Source: Nodosilinea sp. E11
Lineage (GTDB): Bacteria; Cyanobacteriota; Cyanobacteriia; Phormidesmidales; Phormidesmidaceae
Assembly: GCF_032813545.1 (NCBI RefSeq)
Contig: NZ_CP136520.1
Coordinates: 738,001 to 802,000, forward strand
DNA: 64,000 bases
Reading direction: 5' to 3'
Below the pieces are notes generated by a model. It did no database searches and had not been told where the DNA came from. It worked only from the letters and a program-made list of their open reading frames with translations. Both the position numbers and the translations under genes were made by a program. Positions 18,069 to 32,133 of the stretch are shown here, in pieces. Position 1 is the first letter of the stretch. Each line of letters starts with the position of its first letter.

Positions 18069-19910
18069 GTGAATAAACGGTGGAGAAATGCAGGTTTGTA
18101 TGCCCTGCTGGTCGTTGTAGTGATTGCGCTAGCAACGGCCATTTTTGACGGTTCTGGTCCTGAAACCCAGACCATGCGGTATAGCCAGTTTCTAGACGCG
18201 GTGCAAAACAACCAGATCGAGCGCGTCAGCATCAGCGCCGATCGCACCCGTGCCCGCTTTACCGACCCCGAAGGCAACGGCCAGGTGATTGTCAACCTGC
18301 CCAACGACCAAGACCTGATCAGCACCCTAGAAACCAACAACGTCGACATCGTGGTCATGCCCCAGAGCGACGACAGCGTTTGGGTGCGGGCCTTTAGCAC
18401 TCTGCTGATTCCCATTTTGCTGCTAGGGGTACTGTTCTTTGTACTGCGCCGCGCCCAGAGTGGCCCCGGCAGCCAGGCCATGAACTTTGGTAAATCCAAA
18501 GCTCGGGTGCAGATGGAGCCTCAAACCCAGGTCACCTTTGGCGATGTAGCCGGCATTGAGCAGGCCAAGCTCGAGCTGACCGAAGTCGTTGACTTCCTCA
18601 AGAACGCCGATCGCTTCACCGCCGTCGGTGCCAAGATTCCTAAGGGTGTGCTGCTGGTCGGCCCTCCCGGTACCGGTAAAACTCTGCTGGCCAAGGCCGT
18701 AGCCGGTGAAGCGGGCGTGCCCTTCTTCTCCATCTCCGGTTCTGAGTTCGTCGAAATGTTTGTCGGTGTGGGTGCTTCCCGCGTCCGCGACCTGTTCGAG
18801 CAGGCCAAGGCCAACGCCCCCTGTATCGTGTTTATCGACGAGATTGACGCCGTCGGTCGTCAGCGGGGCGCAGGCCTTGGCGGCGGCAACGATGAGCGTG
18901 AGCAAACCCTCAACCAGTTGCTCACCGAGATGGATGGCTTTGAGGGCAATACCGGCATTATCATCATTGCCGCTACCAACCGTCCCGATGTACTCGATGC
19001 GGCTCTGCTACGCCCCGGTCGCTTTGACCGTCAGGTGGTGGTCGATCGCCCCGACTACGCTGGTCGCCTCGAAATTCTCAACGTCCACGCTCGCGGCAAG
19101 ACATTCTCTAAGGATGTTGACCTCCAGAAGATCGCCCGTCGTACCCCTGGCTTTACCGGGGCCGACTTGTCGAACCTGCTGAACGAGGCCGCTATTCTCG
19201 CCGCCCGCCGCAACCTCACCGAAATTTCGATGGATGAGGTCAACGATGCGATCGATCGCGTCCTGGCTGGCCCCGAGAAGAAAGACCGGGTGATGAGCGA
19301 AAAGCGCAAAGAGCTAGTCGCTTACCACGAAGCCGGTCACGCCCTAGTCGGTGCCCTAATGCCCGACTACGACCCCGTACAGAAAATCAGCATCATCCCT
19401 CGCGGTCGAGCCGGTGGTCTGACCTGGTTTACCCCCAGCGAAGATCGCCTAGAGTCGGGCCTCTACTCCCGCTCCTATCTGCAAAATCAGATGGCCGTGG
19501 CCCTGGGTGGCCGCATCGCTGAAGAGATCATCTTTGGTGAAGAAGAAGTTACCACAGGCGCTTCTAACGACCTCCAGCAGGTGGCCCGCGTTGCCCGCCA
19601 GATGGTCACCCGCTTTGGCATGAGCGACAAACTCGGCCCCGTGGCCCTGGGTCGTCAGCAGGGCAATATGTTCCTGGGCCGCGACATCGCCGCCGAGCGC
19701 GATTTCTCTGAAGAAACTGCTGCCACCATCGACTCCGAGGTGCGTAGTCTGGTCGACCAGGCCTACCTGCGGGCCAAGCAGGTGCTCACCAACAACCGCC
19801 ACGTGCTAGACCAACTGGCTCGTATGCTGGTTGACAAAGAGACTGTAGATTCGGAAGAACTTCAGCATCTGCTCGCTACCAACGATGTCAGCATGGCTTC
19901 CATCGTGTAG
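18069..19910 (+). CDS. ftsH: ATP-dependent membrane zinc protease FtsH (FtsH3-like)
   Basis: A 613-residue membrane AAA protease. It has an N-terminal helix (about 8-26), a lumenal segment, a second helix (about 110-128), then the AAA module with Walker A GPPGTGKT, Walker [12 protein letters not shown] and the second region of homology [20 protein letters not shown]. The zinc site is HEAGH. The start [14 protein letters not shown] resembles cyanobacterial FtsH3, which pairs with other FtsH subunits in photosystem II repair and iron response. GTG at 18069 is preceded by GGAGG. A strong terminator follows. Confidence 0.95.
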   Translation: MNKRWRNAGLYALLVVVVIALATAIFDGSGPETQTMRYSQFLDAVQNNQIERVSISADRTRARFTDPEGNGQVIVNLPNDQDLISTLETNNVDIVVMPQSDDSVWVRAFSTLLIPILLLGVLFFVLRRAQSGPGSQAMNFGKSKARVQMEPQTQVTFGDVAGIEQAKLELTEVVDFLKNADRFTAVGAKIPKGVLLVGPPGTGKTLLAKAVAGEAGVPFFSISGSEFVEMFVGVGASRVRDLFEQAKANAPCIVFIDEIDAVGRQRGAGLGGGNDEREQTLNQLLTEMDGFEGNTGIIIIAATNRPDVLDAALLRPGRFDRQVVVDRPDYAGRLEILNVHARGKTFSKDVDLQKIARRTPGFTGADLSNLLNEAAILAARRNLTEISMDEVNDAIDRVLAGPEKKDRVMSEKRKELVAYHEAGHALVGALMPDYDPVQKISIIPRGRAGGLTWFTPSEDRLESGLYSRSYLQNQMAVALGGRIAEEIIFGEEEVTTGASNDLQQVARVARQMVTRFGMSDKLGPVALGRQQGNMFLGRDIAAERDFSEETAATIDSEVRSLVDQAYLRAKQVLTNNRHVLDQLARMLVDKETVDSEELQHLLATNDVSMASIV

Positions 19911-19938
19911 ACCCGGCTGAAGCAAATTTAGACCTCAG

Positions 19939-19967
19939 GGATGCCCATAATGGGCATCCTTTTTTTT
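19939..19967 (+). terminator. Intrinsic terminator of ftsH
   Basis: GGATGCCCAT pairs with ATGGGCATCC around a minimal loop and is followed by eight T. It lies about 30 bases after the ftsH stop. Confidence 0.92.
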
Positions 19968-20032
19968 GGGTTACGCCTTCGTTAAGGCCACGCTGTAGGG
20001 CGAATCCTTTTCACGGCACATTGTCCGCGACT

Positions 20033-20134
20033 TATAGCTGTAGCCAGTTCGGTTAAGACATGTCTCCTCAGAACGTGAACGTTCGAACGTTTCTAGGGTT
20101 TCTGGATGTCTTAACCCAAGTGACTATAGCCATA
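20033..20134. mobile_element. MITE-like element, copy 1
   Basis: About 102 bases with terminal inverted repeats of about 29 bases: TATAGCTGTAGCCAGTT and GGTTAAGACAT at one end pair with ATGTCTTAACCCAAG and TGACTATAGCCATA at the other, with a few mismatches. The centre holds a nested palindrome (GAACGTTCGAACGTT type). A near-identical copy is at 25983-26085. It has no coding capacity, so mobility would need a transposase elsewhere. Confidence 0.75.
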
Positions 20135-20172
20135 CTAATACTGAATTTGACTTGGCTAGCCCCGGTTGGGCT

Positions 20173-20345
20173 GGGCAAACACGTTTGCCCCTACGCAATC
20201 TGCCTGTTTAGGATCGGGGTTATGCGATTTGGATTTGGGTGGAACTCGGATTCTGTATCACCCCTGATTCGGCAGGGCAAATTCCGTTTGCCCCTACAGT
20301 TTGACCTCTTGGGATCCGGGTTTATGCGATCCGAGTTTGGTATTA
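20173..20345 (+). repeat. Dispersed repeat with GGGCAAA/TTTGCCC core, two copies
   Basis: GGGCAAACACGTTTGCCCC at 20173 and GGGCAAATTCCGTTTGCCCC at 20275 start two related units about 102 bases apart. Each continues through CTAC, then a GGATC-GGGTT-TATGCGAT block. A third, inverted relative is at 50805-50860. Similar palindromic CCCCTACG elements are widespread in filamentous cyanobacteria. No gene is visible between 19970 and 20395. Confidence 0.7.
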
Positions 20346-20395
20346 CCCAGCCGGGACAAACCCATAGTCAGATTAACGTTCAATCTATAGCCACG

Positions 20396-21031
20396 CTATC
20401 CCTCCAGTGTGGCCAGCAGATCGCAGATGACCTGGCCATGCTGCTGCACCGCTTGTAAGCAAGGTATCTGCTCTGCCCCTAGGGTATGATTTTGAGCCAG
20501 GTCATCGGCACAGGCCAGGATAGTATTAGCCGCACAGGTCATAGACCTCAGCGAAAACTCTGACGGTGCTGGCTGATTAGCGACACTTTGGGTCAGAGTT
20601 TCTAGCTGGCTTTGCTGAGCCATAACCTGTTGCCGCAGCTGTTGGATAGTGAGTTGATGCCGCACTCGGGCCTGCACTTCATCGGCCTGAAAAGGCTTGG
20701 TAATGTAATCAACTCCTCCAGCCTCAAAGGCTCGGGCTTTATCAACCGCCTCATCTAAAGCACTGAGAAAAATGATCGGAATGTGCTGTGTTATCGCATC
20801 GGCCTTGAGCTGTCGACAGACCTCAAACCCATCCATGGTTGGCATGCGAATATCTAGCAAAATAACGTCGGGTGGAGCCGCCTTTGCACCCACTAAGGCC
20901 ATAGGGCCGTTTCTTACCGCCCTGACTCGATGACCCTCGCGGGAAAGAGTGTCAGATAAAACGCGAAGATTATCAGCCAGATCATCCACGATGAGGATAT
21001 CGCCGGGAGAAGTAAGGATATTAAAAGCCAT
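20396..21031 (-). CDS. Receiver-domain response regulator with C-terminal extension
   Basis: About 211 residues. The receiver (about 8-125) has DILIVDDLADNLRVL, phospho-acceptor Asp in VILLDIRMPTMDG, Ser in IIFLSALD and Lys in YITKPF, so it looks active. The remaining 85 residues are helical: a short coiled coil and a tail that could be the remnant of a dimerisation region. There is no ATPase or output domain. ATG at 21031 is preferred to an in-frame TTG at 21043. It belongs to the receiver subfamily found at the N-terminus of four other proteins in this island. Confidence 0.85.
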   Translation of the reverse strand: MAFNILTSPGDILIVDDLADNLRVLSDTLSREGHRVRAVRNGPMALVGAKAAPPDVILLDIRMPTMDGFEVCRQLKADAITQHIPIIFLSALDEAVDKARAFEAGGVDYITKPFQADEVQARVRHQLTIQQLRQQVMAQQSQLETLTQSVANQPAPSEFSLRSMTCAANTILACADDLAQNHTLGAEQIPCLQAVQQHGQVICDLLATLEG

Positions 21032-21043
21032 AAATGAAACCAA

Positions 21044-21881
21044 GAAGAAATTTGGTTCTAATAATTAGAGTATCTGAACTCTTCTTACAGCAATCTGGAT
21101 AGGTCTATGTGCGCATAGCGGGAATCTGGGCCTTGAGGCAAGAGGCCTATCTCTCAAATGTTATTCGCTAAGTCTATCTAACTAAGTAAATCAATCTCAC
21201 TAACCCTAGCGCTAAATCACTACAAACTTAGCCACATAGCACTTTAGAAGCCTGATTAAATGGATTATTTTAGGCCATTTAACTGACAGCCATTTAACTG
21301 GAGTGAAGGGTTACATCTCGGCTTTACAGATATCATGCTTCACTTCGCTATCGCTATGTTCAGAAGCCTGTTCTTGCGCGAGGGCTGAGAGCCTTCGCTA
21401 CAAGCCGTTTCGTTGCTTCTCTAAATTTGTTTTACGAATCGGATGACAAACGTGAGCTGCACTTGGGGTGAAGGCAAGAACCGTAACTTAACCGCGCAAT
21501 TCTACAGCCTTCACAGTCCAGAGAGGAGCGTTATAGGCTGCAAAGCACGGCAAATTAGCCGTCGACCAAAGTCTTTAATCTTTGGACAATAACCTAAAAA
21601 AACAAACCATGGTGAAAATACGTTTGATCAACAACATTCTTTAAAGAAAACTCACAATAGTATTTAGAAACTTTCAGGACTGTACTCAGAATCAGCATTT
21701 TTCAAATGGCTATCCATCATACATAAAACTTATATGGAATGGATAAGGTTCACATGTTTGGGCTCAGCACGATATCCACAGCAGCATCAGTACAGTAGAT
21801 CTAAAAAACCGGTTGATTCATTGCTGTTCTAAGGGCATGACTAATTTTCTGGTCCGAACATTAAGTTTCTGGACCGGCGTT
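21044..21881. other. Intergenic stretch without a recognisable gene
   Basis: About 840 bases of AT-richer DNA between the receiver gene and the large hybrid kinase gene, both on the minus strand. It presumably holds the receiver gene's promoter. A short direct repeat (GCCATTTAACTG, twice near 21274-21300) is the only structure I noticed. No open frame in it looks like a protein. Confidence 0.5.
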
Positions 21882-25868
<3,987 letters not shown>

Positions 25869-25982
25869 AGAAATTGATATTGATTATCAGTCCTTTACTG
25901 CTTATAGCTAGAGTAATTGCTAAAAACAGGACAGTTAGCTCCTTTCAGCACGTTTCTCACAGGCGATCGCGATCGGCCCATA

Positions 25983-26085
25983 TATAGCTGTAGCCAGTTT
26001 GGTTAAGACATTTCCCCTAAGAACGTTTGAACGTTCGAACGCTCTTAGGTTTCTGGATGTCCTAACCCAGGTGACTATGGCTATA
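25983..26085. mobile_element. MITE-like element, copy 2
   Basis: About 103 bases matching the element at 20033-20134: TATAGCTGTAGCCAGTT at the left, TCCTAACCCAGGTGACTAT and GGCTATA at the right, with a palindromic centre (GAACGTTTGAACGTTCGAAC). It lies in the spacer between two histidine kinase genes. Confidence 0.75.
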
Positions 26086-26277
26086 CCACCCTCACCTTTG
26101 CCATGGCATTCCCTACTCTTCTTAGCTAGATTGCCCCGATAAATGGGCCGATGGGCAACGGCTAAAGTATTGCCCATTACCGGCTCAGCCCAATTCAGAC
26201 CCGGAGGGTTCTTCACCAACCCACTATTCCAAGGTTAGACAGAACATGATTTGGCCCTACTGGCCCTGAGCTAGGGG

Positions 26278-28650
26278 CTAAGCATCAGGCGTTGCCCCCT
26301 CGATTAGCTCCAAAATCAGATCAAATTGATAGTTGATTGCCCAGTGGTGCAGCCAGTCACCCAGGGCAGCATCTTCGGTTGGCAGATCCTCAAGCAGGGT
26401 CAAAATGGCTCTATCATCCCCTTTGGCAGCGGCCACTCGCAGTCGCTCACGCCAGGTGCTGGGTAACGCCATCAGGTGCTCTGCCTCAGGCGGGGAAGTG
26501 GCTGCCAGAGTAGATGAATTGTCGGCGGTAGGAAAATGGTAGGTCAGGGTCTGACAACTGCCCTTGACCTCTAGGTCAAAGTGAAAACAGCTGCCTTCAC
26601 CTGGGTGGCTATGACAGCATAACTCTCCTCCTAGCAGGCGCACATACTCTTGGCAAATAAACAGACCCAGGCCACTACCCCGCTGCGATCGCTGCCCCGG
26701 CTCCAACTGCTCAAACGGGCAAAACAGCCGACCGAGATCGTGGCAGTCAATTCCAGGGCCGGTATCGGTGACGGTAAACGTCAGGGTGTAATCGCCAGTT
26801 GCCTCAGGTAAAGCAACTGGGCTGAGATCATCGGTTGGACCTGAGTGCTGGGGTTGGCCGACCAGGCGCAGCGTCACCTGCCCCGCCGTCGTAAACTTGA
26901 AGGCGTTTTCTAGCAGGTTAAGTAGAATTTGACGCAGCTTAGTTTCGTCGGTATAAACCAGCTGAGGGATCGGAACCTGGAGATCAAACCTCAGCGCTAC
27001 CGCTGGCTGCCCTCTCCAGGCAGAAAACTGGGTCTGAAGATCCTGCAACAGCTCCCCTAGATCAAACCAGCTAGGGGTAGCGGCTAACTGCCCCTCGCCA
27101 TCGAGTTTAGACGCTAGCAGCAGATTGTTGATCTGAGCCAGCAGATAGTCGGCGCTGTGGCGCATGCTGGTCAGCGAGGCCTGATGTTGAGCCGAGAGGG
27201 CGGCATCTTTTTGCATCACCTGAATGAACCCCAGCACAATGTTTAAAGGGGTGCGTAACTGGTGGCTCATGTTGGCCAAAAAGACATTTTTAGACTGGTT
27301 TGCGGCCTCAGCAGCCACCTTGGCCGTGGCCAACTCAGCGGTGCGCTGGGTCACCCGGTTTTCCAGTTGAGCAAAAGTATCGGCCACTTGGGCTGCCATT
27401 TGGTTAAAGGCACTAGCCAAAGTTTTTAACTCGCGAATGCCCTGCACCTCTACGGTTTGGGTGCGATCGCCATGGGCGATCGCCCGGCTAGCCTGGGCCA
27501 GATTGGCAATAGGACGATTGATCCAGCGGTCAGTGAGCAGCGCCAGCAACACCGCCACGGCCACCGACAGCAGTGCCAGCAGCAGCGTGGTACGGGCAAA
27601 AGCATCTGCCTGGGACAAAAAATCAGCCTCAGGTACCACCACCACCACCACCCAGTCGAGGCCTAAATCATCCTGCCAGGGCGTCACGCTGACAAACTGC
27701 CGCCCCGAGCCGAGCCGCAGCGTCATGGTTGCAGAGGCAGCAGTTTCGAGCAATCTGCCCTGGATGAGACGCTCAGCGGTGGCCCGCACCAGCGGATTAG
27801 CGCTCTGAGTAGCCAACTGGCGCTGGGCTTGGCCATCGACCACCGTATAGGGGGGGTGGCCATCGGAACTAGCTACCAGCAGTCCACTAGGCTCCACAAT
27901 AAAAATTTGGGTCGAAGGACTCACGTGAACGGTGCTCAAGAACTGACTTATATGAGTTAGCAACAGGTCAGTTCCCATCACACCCATGAGCTGGCCCTGG
28001 GCATCGTAGAGAGGCTGGCTGGCCGAAATCGAGAGCACATTGGGCTGGTCATCCCAGGCATAGACTGGGCTCCAGAGGGGGTGCCCCGCCACTGCGGCCT
28101 CGGCATACCACGCCTCCGATTGAATCGGGTCAGCAGGGTCAATTGCCTCAACCTGGGTGCGGTGGCCCTCGGCATCGGTTTGGTAAATGGTCATCTGCTT
28201 TAGGTTATCGCGGCGGGTTTCGTTAATCACCAAGGTGCCGTTGTCGAGCCGCTCAACGCCAATAAACTCTCCAGCCTGATTGCCGTAATTAAGATAGTCA
28301 ACGGGGTAGATCTGCATCTGCTGCCAAAAAAATCGCCCCATCTGCTCAAAATCATTCAGATCTAGCAGCCCAGTCTCAACTGCAGCTACGTGGCTAGCAT
28401 TGAGGCGAGCCGCTCCCGATAGCTGGTGATCCACGTAGGCTAAAACTCGATCTGTAGTTTCTTCTCGCAGGCTGGTGGCCAGATCTGCGACGGTGATCTG
28501 CCGATACTGAACCGTTACCCAACTGGTCAGGCCGAGCACCGTCAGCATCTGAAGCAGGTAGGGCAATTCCAGCACGGCCACAAGCGGCAACCGCTGAAGT
28601 AAACGGGCAGTTTTAGCAAAAACCTGAACGATAGTAATCTCCATGCTCAT
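26278..28650 (-). CDS. Membrane sensor histidine kinase (dCache-HAMP)
   Basis: About 790 residues. A first membrane helix (about 20-45) is followed by a periplasmic double-Cache-like sensor (about 55-340, including DGTLVINETRRDN, LMGVMGTDLLL and IFIVEPSGLLVAS). A second helix (about 350-373), HAMP, coiled coil and HisKA with His in NMSHQLRTPLNIVLGF (about 462) come next. HATPase has LRQILLNLLENAFKF and GSGLGLFIC. There is no receiver, but the protein ends in the same C-terminal module as its hybrid neighbours. The HisKA box has Gln where Glu is usual (SHQLRTP). ATG at 28650 or 28644 is likelier than TTG at 28662. Confidence 0.9.
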   Translation of the reverse strand: MSMEITIVQVFAKTARLLQRLPLVAVLELPYLLQMLTVLGLTSWVTVQYRQITVADLATSLREETTDRVLAYVDHQLSGAARLNASHVAAVETGLLDLNDFEQMGRFFWQQMQIYPVDYLNYGNQAGEFIGVERLDNGTLVINETRRDNLKQMTIYQTDAEGHRTQVEAIDPADPIQSEAWYAEAAVAGHPLWSPVYAWDDQPNVLSISASQPLYDAQGQLMGVMGTDLLLTHISQFLSTVHVSPSTQIFIVEPSGLLVASSDGHPPYTVVDGQAQRQLATQSANPLVRATAERLIQGRLLETAASATMTLRLGSGRQFVSVTPWQDDLGLDWVVVVVVPEADFLSQADAFARTTLLLALLSVAVAVLLALLTDRWINRPIANLAQASRAIAHGDRTQTVEVQGIRELKTLASAFNQMAAQVADTFAQLENRVTQRTAELATAKVAAEAANQSKNVFLANMSHQLRTPLNIVLGFIQVMQKDAALSAQHQASLTSMRHSADYLLAQINNLLLASKLDGEGQLAATPSWFDLGELLQDLQTQFSAWRGQPAVALRFDLQVPIPQLVYTDETKLRQILLNLLENAFKFTTAGQVTLRLVGQPQHSGPTDDLSPVALPEATGDYTLTFTVTDTGPGIDCHDLGRLFCPFEQLEPGQRSQRGSGLGLFICQEYVRLLGGELCCHSHPGEGSCFHFDLEVKGSCQTLTYHFPTADNSSTLAATSPPEAEHLMALPSTWRERLRVAAAKGDDRAILTLLEDLPTEDAALGDWLHHWAINYQFDLILELIEGATPDA

Positions 28651-28700
28651 TGAGAGCGGCAAAAGGAAGCAGGAACTGAAACCTCAACTCGCAAGGGAAG

Positions 28701-28722
28701 CCCTAGGTTGAGCAACCTAGGG
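28701..28722. other. Perfect hairpin overlapping a kinase stop codon
   Basis: CCCTAGGTT (28701-28709) pairs perfectly with AACCTAGGG (28714-28722) around a four-base loop. The right arm includes the stop codon of the hybrid kinase gene at 28717. There is no T-run on the transcript, so it is not a standard terminator; it may stabilise the mRNA end or limit read-through into the next kinase gene. Confidence 0.45.
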
Positions 28723-31700
28723 AGGACTGGACGATAAACAAGCTAAGATACTGTCAAACTGGAAGCTCTGAGCCCAAGCCGAGAGGGTTTGCACAACGGC
28801 TTGGGGGGCCTCATCCATCTGGTCTAGTAGCTGCACCAGACGACGATCTGAGCCAGACATAGCGGCATGAGTCAGGGCTTGCTGCCAATCGACGGGCATA
28901 GTCTGAAGCCATTGCGCCATCTCCGCTGGGTCAAGGCGCTGGGGCGGTGGCGTCTCCGTCGCATTGGGGTCTACGATTCCGTAGAGATAGCGAACGGGTA
29001 GATAGTCGGCAATTTTTTCCAATATTGCCTGAATTTGAAAGGGTTTGCGCACAAAGTCGTCACAGCCAGCCGCCAAAATCTTAGCTCGCTCTTCTTCGAA
29101 GGGGCTGGCCGTCAGGGCAACAATCACCGGCCTAGGCGTGAGGGAGAGGGCTTTAATCTGGCGGGTCGCCGTGTAGCCATCAAGGTAGGGCATGCGAATA
29201 TCCATCCAGATCAGATGGGGTTGCCAGAGTTGGGCTTTTTCGACCGCTTCCCGGCCATCTTGAGCCGCTTGGACGTCAAACCCCACGGACTGGAGCAACC
29301 GCACCAACAGGTATCGATTGGCGGAGTGATCTTCTACTACCAGGATCCGATAGGGCGGCTGCCCTGGAGCCAGTTTAAGAATGGGGGCTGGTGTAGAAGC
29401 TGGGGTCTGGTCTAACTCCTCAATCACTTGTACGGGCAGGGTAAACGCAAACGCTGAACCGCAATCGATCTGAGTTTCGACGGTCAGATCGCCCCCCATC
29501 AGGCGAACGAGTTGTTGGCTCAGCGGTAGCCCGAGGCCACTACCCTGATAGGCTGCCCCCAGACCAGTTTTGGACCATTGCAATCCGGCATCGGTTTGGG
29601 TAAAGGGCTCAAACAGTTTGTCAAGATCCGCCTGGACAATGCCTGGGCCAGTATCGATCACGGTAAATTCTAGAGCGGCATTAGCCTGGGGATGGGCTAT
29701 CGTTGGGGGCAGCGGCAGTGCGGGGCTGACCCGCAATATCACCCAACCAGATGGCGTAAATTTGATGGCGTTGTTCAGGAGATTGATCAGCGTTTGGCGC
29801 AGCTTACCTTCGTCGGTGGCAATGTAAGTAGGTAGGGCCGGGTCACAGTCAAAGGTGAGGTGTAGGCCCTTGGCCTCAGCCTGGAGTATTAGCATAGCCT
29901 CTAGGCTAATGAGCAAATCAGACAGGTTGAACGCACTGATATTTAAAGAGGCACGCCCTGCTTCAATTTTTGACAGCTCTAGCACGTCGTTAATCAGGGC
30001 CAGTAGATGCTCGCCGCTGTGGCTGACAATCTCTAGATAATTTCTCGTCTCACTGTCGAGATGACAGTCGCGGGTAATCAGCTGGGAAAACCCAATGATG
30101 GTGTTGAGGGGGGTGCGTAGTTCATGACTCATATTGGCCAAAAACATACTTTTGGCACGGTTAGCCCTATCGGCAGCTTCTCGGGCCTGGCGGAGGGCAT
30201 CTTCAGCCTGCTGGCGTTCTAGCTCTGCTGCGGCCCGAGCGGCAAAAATGCGCAGGATCAGCTCTCGAGTTTGATCGTCTACCATAGGCCGATCGTCGAT
30301 CACGGCCAAGTGGCCGATCACCCCCCCCGCTCGATTGACGAGGGGAATGCCCAAAAAGCTCTCAGCGGCTAGCTCCTGCAAATGGGTGTTGGTGGGGTAA
30401 AGCGCCTGGACCTGGCAAGGGACATACACCACTTCCCCCGCCAGCACTCGCTCGCAGGGGGTATCAATGAGGTCGTACTGGTAGCATTCTGCCAGTACTC
30501 CATTTTGCCAAAAGGCCAGGGCACTGACTTGGCGATCATCGGTAGGTAGGCGCTGAGCGACCAAGGCACAACGCACTTGCAGAATATCGGCCAGGTAACG
30601 CACCAGCGATTCAAAAAAGTCGTGGCCGGTTTTGGCTGCGGTGCCTTCTACCATCAGCCGCAGCGATTCTTCCTGACGTTTGGTCTGGCTCAGGTCTTCG
30701 ACCACGCCCACCAGGCGATATACCTCTCCCTCGGCATCGCGAATCGGGAAGGCCCGCACCCGCACCCAAGCCTGCTGCCCCTGAGGCTGCACGATGCGAA
30801 ATTCTTCGTCGTAGCTGAAGTTGGCTAGAGCGGCGGCATCGCTGCGGTCGGGCAAGCGACTACAGATCCGTCTGCGATCGCTGGGGTGTACGGCCTCAAT
30901 CCAGGCGGCGGGGTTTTCGTACAGCTCACTACAGCTTCGGCCCCAAATGCTCTCATAGGCTGGCGAAACGTAGCAGAACTGGCGCTTTTGGGGCTCATAG
31001 ATCCAAAACACGCTGTCGATGTATTCCGCTAGCTGACGAAACTTTTGCTCGCTGGCTAGGAGTTCAGCTTTGGCCTGCTGCTGCTGTTGCTCCAGCCGAT
31101 GGGTGCTAATCACCTTACTAATGCTCTGGGCCATCAGCTCAATGATTTCGGTTTCGTGCTGTTTAAAGCCCTGGGGCCGGGGTGCGGTGTCAAAAAAACA
31201 AAGACTACCGTAAACGTCACCCTCTACGACAATCGGTGTGCCCAGGTAGGCCTCCAGCTTGAGCTGCTGATAGATCGGATGCGTCCTGAGTTCAGGAATC
31301 GCCCCCACATGGTCAAAGCTCACCGTAATCTGATGCCGAATCGCCATGCCACAGAAGGTATCGTCGAGGCTACAGCGCAGATCGGGTTCGAGGCCCGGCA
31401 GGTTGGCCACCATGGCCTTAGCCACGTAGTCAGGCCCATCAATGCGGCCCACAATTCCGCCGCTAAACCCCAACATTCGGCACCCGGTGCGGAGATAGTC
31501 GGACAACAACTCATCAAAACTGGCAAACCGAGTCAGGCTGAGGCGGTGGAGTTCTTTAAGGCTGCGACTAAAGTAGCCGAGGGATTCAGAGTTGTCTATC
31601 AGGCGGGCCGTCACCTGTTGCAGATTGGCCTCGGCTAGGGTGCGATCGCGAATCTCCTGTTGAAGCTGTTGATTTTGAGCTACCGTCTGGCGCTGCAGGG

Positions 31701-32133
31701 CATGAATCGTCAGTTGGTTGGCCACCCGCACCACCAGTTCTTCTACCTGAAAAGGTCTGGCTAAGTAATCGGCGGCCCCTGCATCAAACGCTTTAACCTT
31801 ATCAGCCACATCCCCTAAAGCGCTGAGAAAAATCACTGGAATGGACTGGGTAGCAGCATCGGCTTTGAGGCATTGGCACAGGGCGTAGCCATCCATCCCA
31901 GGCATTCGAATATCCAGCAAAATCAGGTCGGGTTGCATAGCCCGTACCCCAGTCAACGCCATTTCTCCACTTCTGACACAGCGCACCCCATAGCCCTGCT
32001 GCTGAAGCACCCTCGACAAAAGCTTCAAATTTTCGAGGGAGTCATCGACAACCAGGATGGTTACATCAGCCGGGGCTGGGGCGTAGTGGCCCATGACAGA
32101 AGCAGGGGCAGGTCTAAACATGACCAGGGGCAT
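28717..32133 (-). CDS. Receiver-GAF-PAS-GAF hybrid histidine kinase
   Basis: A 1138-residue soluble hybrid kinase. In order: N-terminal receiver with Asp in LILLDIRMPGMDGY (about 70), coiled coil, GAF (about 200-345, DDTFCGMAI and GSLCFFDTAPR), PAS (about 360-490), GAF (about 500-640), HisKA with His in NMSHELRTPLNTIIGF (about 668), HATPase (LRQTLINLLNNAIKF), second receiver after LAPGQPPYRILVVEDHSAN with Asp in LIWMDIRMPYLDG (about 976), and the shared C-terminal module. ATG at 32133 overlaps the end of the upstream gene by 20 bases; ATG at 32121 would overlap by 8. The two are probably co-translated. Confidence 0.9.
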   Translation of the reverse strand: MPLVMFRPAPASVMGHYAPAPADVTILVVDDSLENLKLLSRVLQQQGYGVRCVRSGEMALTGVRAMQPDLILLDIRMPGMDGYALCQCLKADAATQSIPVIFLSALGDVADKVKAFDAGAADYLARPFQVEELVVRVANQLTIHALQRQTVAQNQQLQQEIRDRTLAEANLQQVTARLIDNSESLGYFSRSLKELHRLSLTRFASFDELLSDYLRTGCRMLGFSGGIVGRIDGPDYVAKAMVANLPGLEPDLRCSLDDTFCGMAIRHQITVSFDHVGAIPELRTHPIYQQLKLEAYLGTPIVVEGDVYGSLCFFDTAPRPQGFKQHETEIIELMAQSISKVISTHRLEQQQQQAKAELLASEQKFRQLAEYIDSVFWIYEPQKRQFCYVSPAYESIWGRSCSELYENPAAWIEAVHPSDRRRICSRLPDRSDAAALANFSYDEEFRIVQPQGQQAWVRVRAFPIRDAEGEVYRLVGVVEDLSQTKRQEESLRLMVEGTAAKTGHDFFESLVRYLADILQVRCALVAQRLPTDDRQVSALAFWQNGVLAECYQYDLIDTPCERVLAGEVVYVPCQVQALYPTNTHLQELAAESFLGIPLVNRAGGVIGHLAVIDDRPMVDDQTRELILRIFAARAAAELERQQAEDALRQAREAADRANRAKSMFLANMSHELRTPLNTIIGFSQLITRDCHLDSETRNYLEIVSHSGEHLLALINDVLELSKIEAGRASLNISAFNLSDLLISLEAMLILQAEAKGLHLTFDCDPALPTYIATDEGKLRQTLINLLNNAIKFTPSGWVILRVSPALPLPPTIAHPQANAALEFTVIDTGPGIVQADLDKLFEPFTQTDAGLQWSKTGLGAAYQGSGLGLPLSQQLVRLMGGDLTVETQIDCGSAFAFTLPVQVIEELDQTPASTPAPILKLAPGQPPYRILVVEDHSANRYLLVRLLQSVGFDVQAAQDGREAVEKAQLWQPHLIWMDIRMPYLDGYTATRQIKALSLTPRPVIVALTASPFEEERAKILAAGCDDFVRKPFQIQAILEKIADYLPVRYLYGIVDPNATETPPPQRLDPAEMAQWLQTMPVDWQQALTHAAMSGSDRRLVQLLDQMDEAPQAVVQTLSAWAQSFQFDSILACLSSSPP

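Noticed and set aside
20060..20458. 132-codon plus-strand frame after ftsH
   Set aside because: It consists of the MITE-like element and dispersed repeats and overlaps the receiver gene on the other strand.
25935..26219. 94-codon minus-strand frame between two kinase genes
   Set aside because: It runs straight through the MITE-like element and shows no protein-like pattern.
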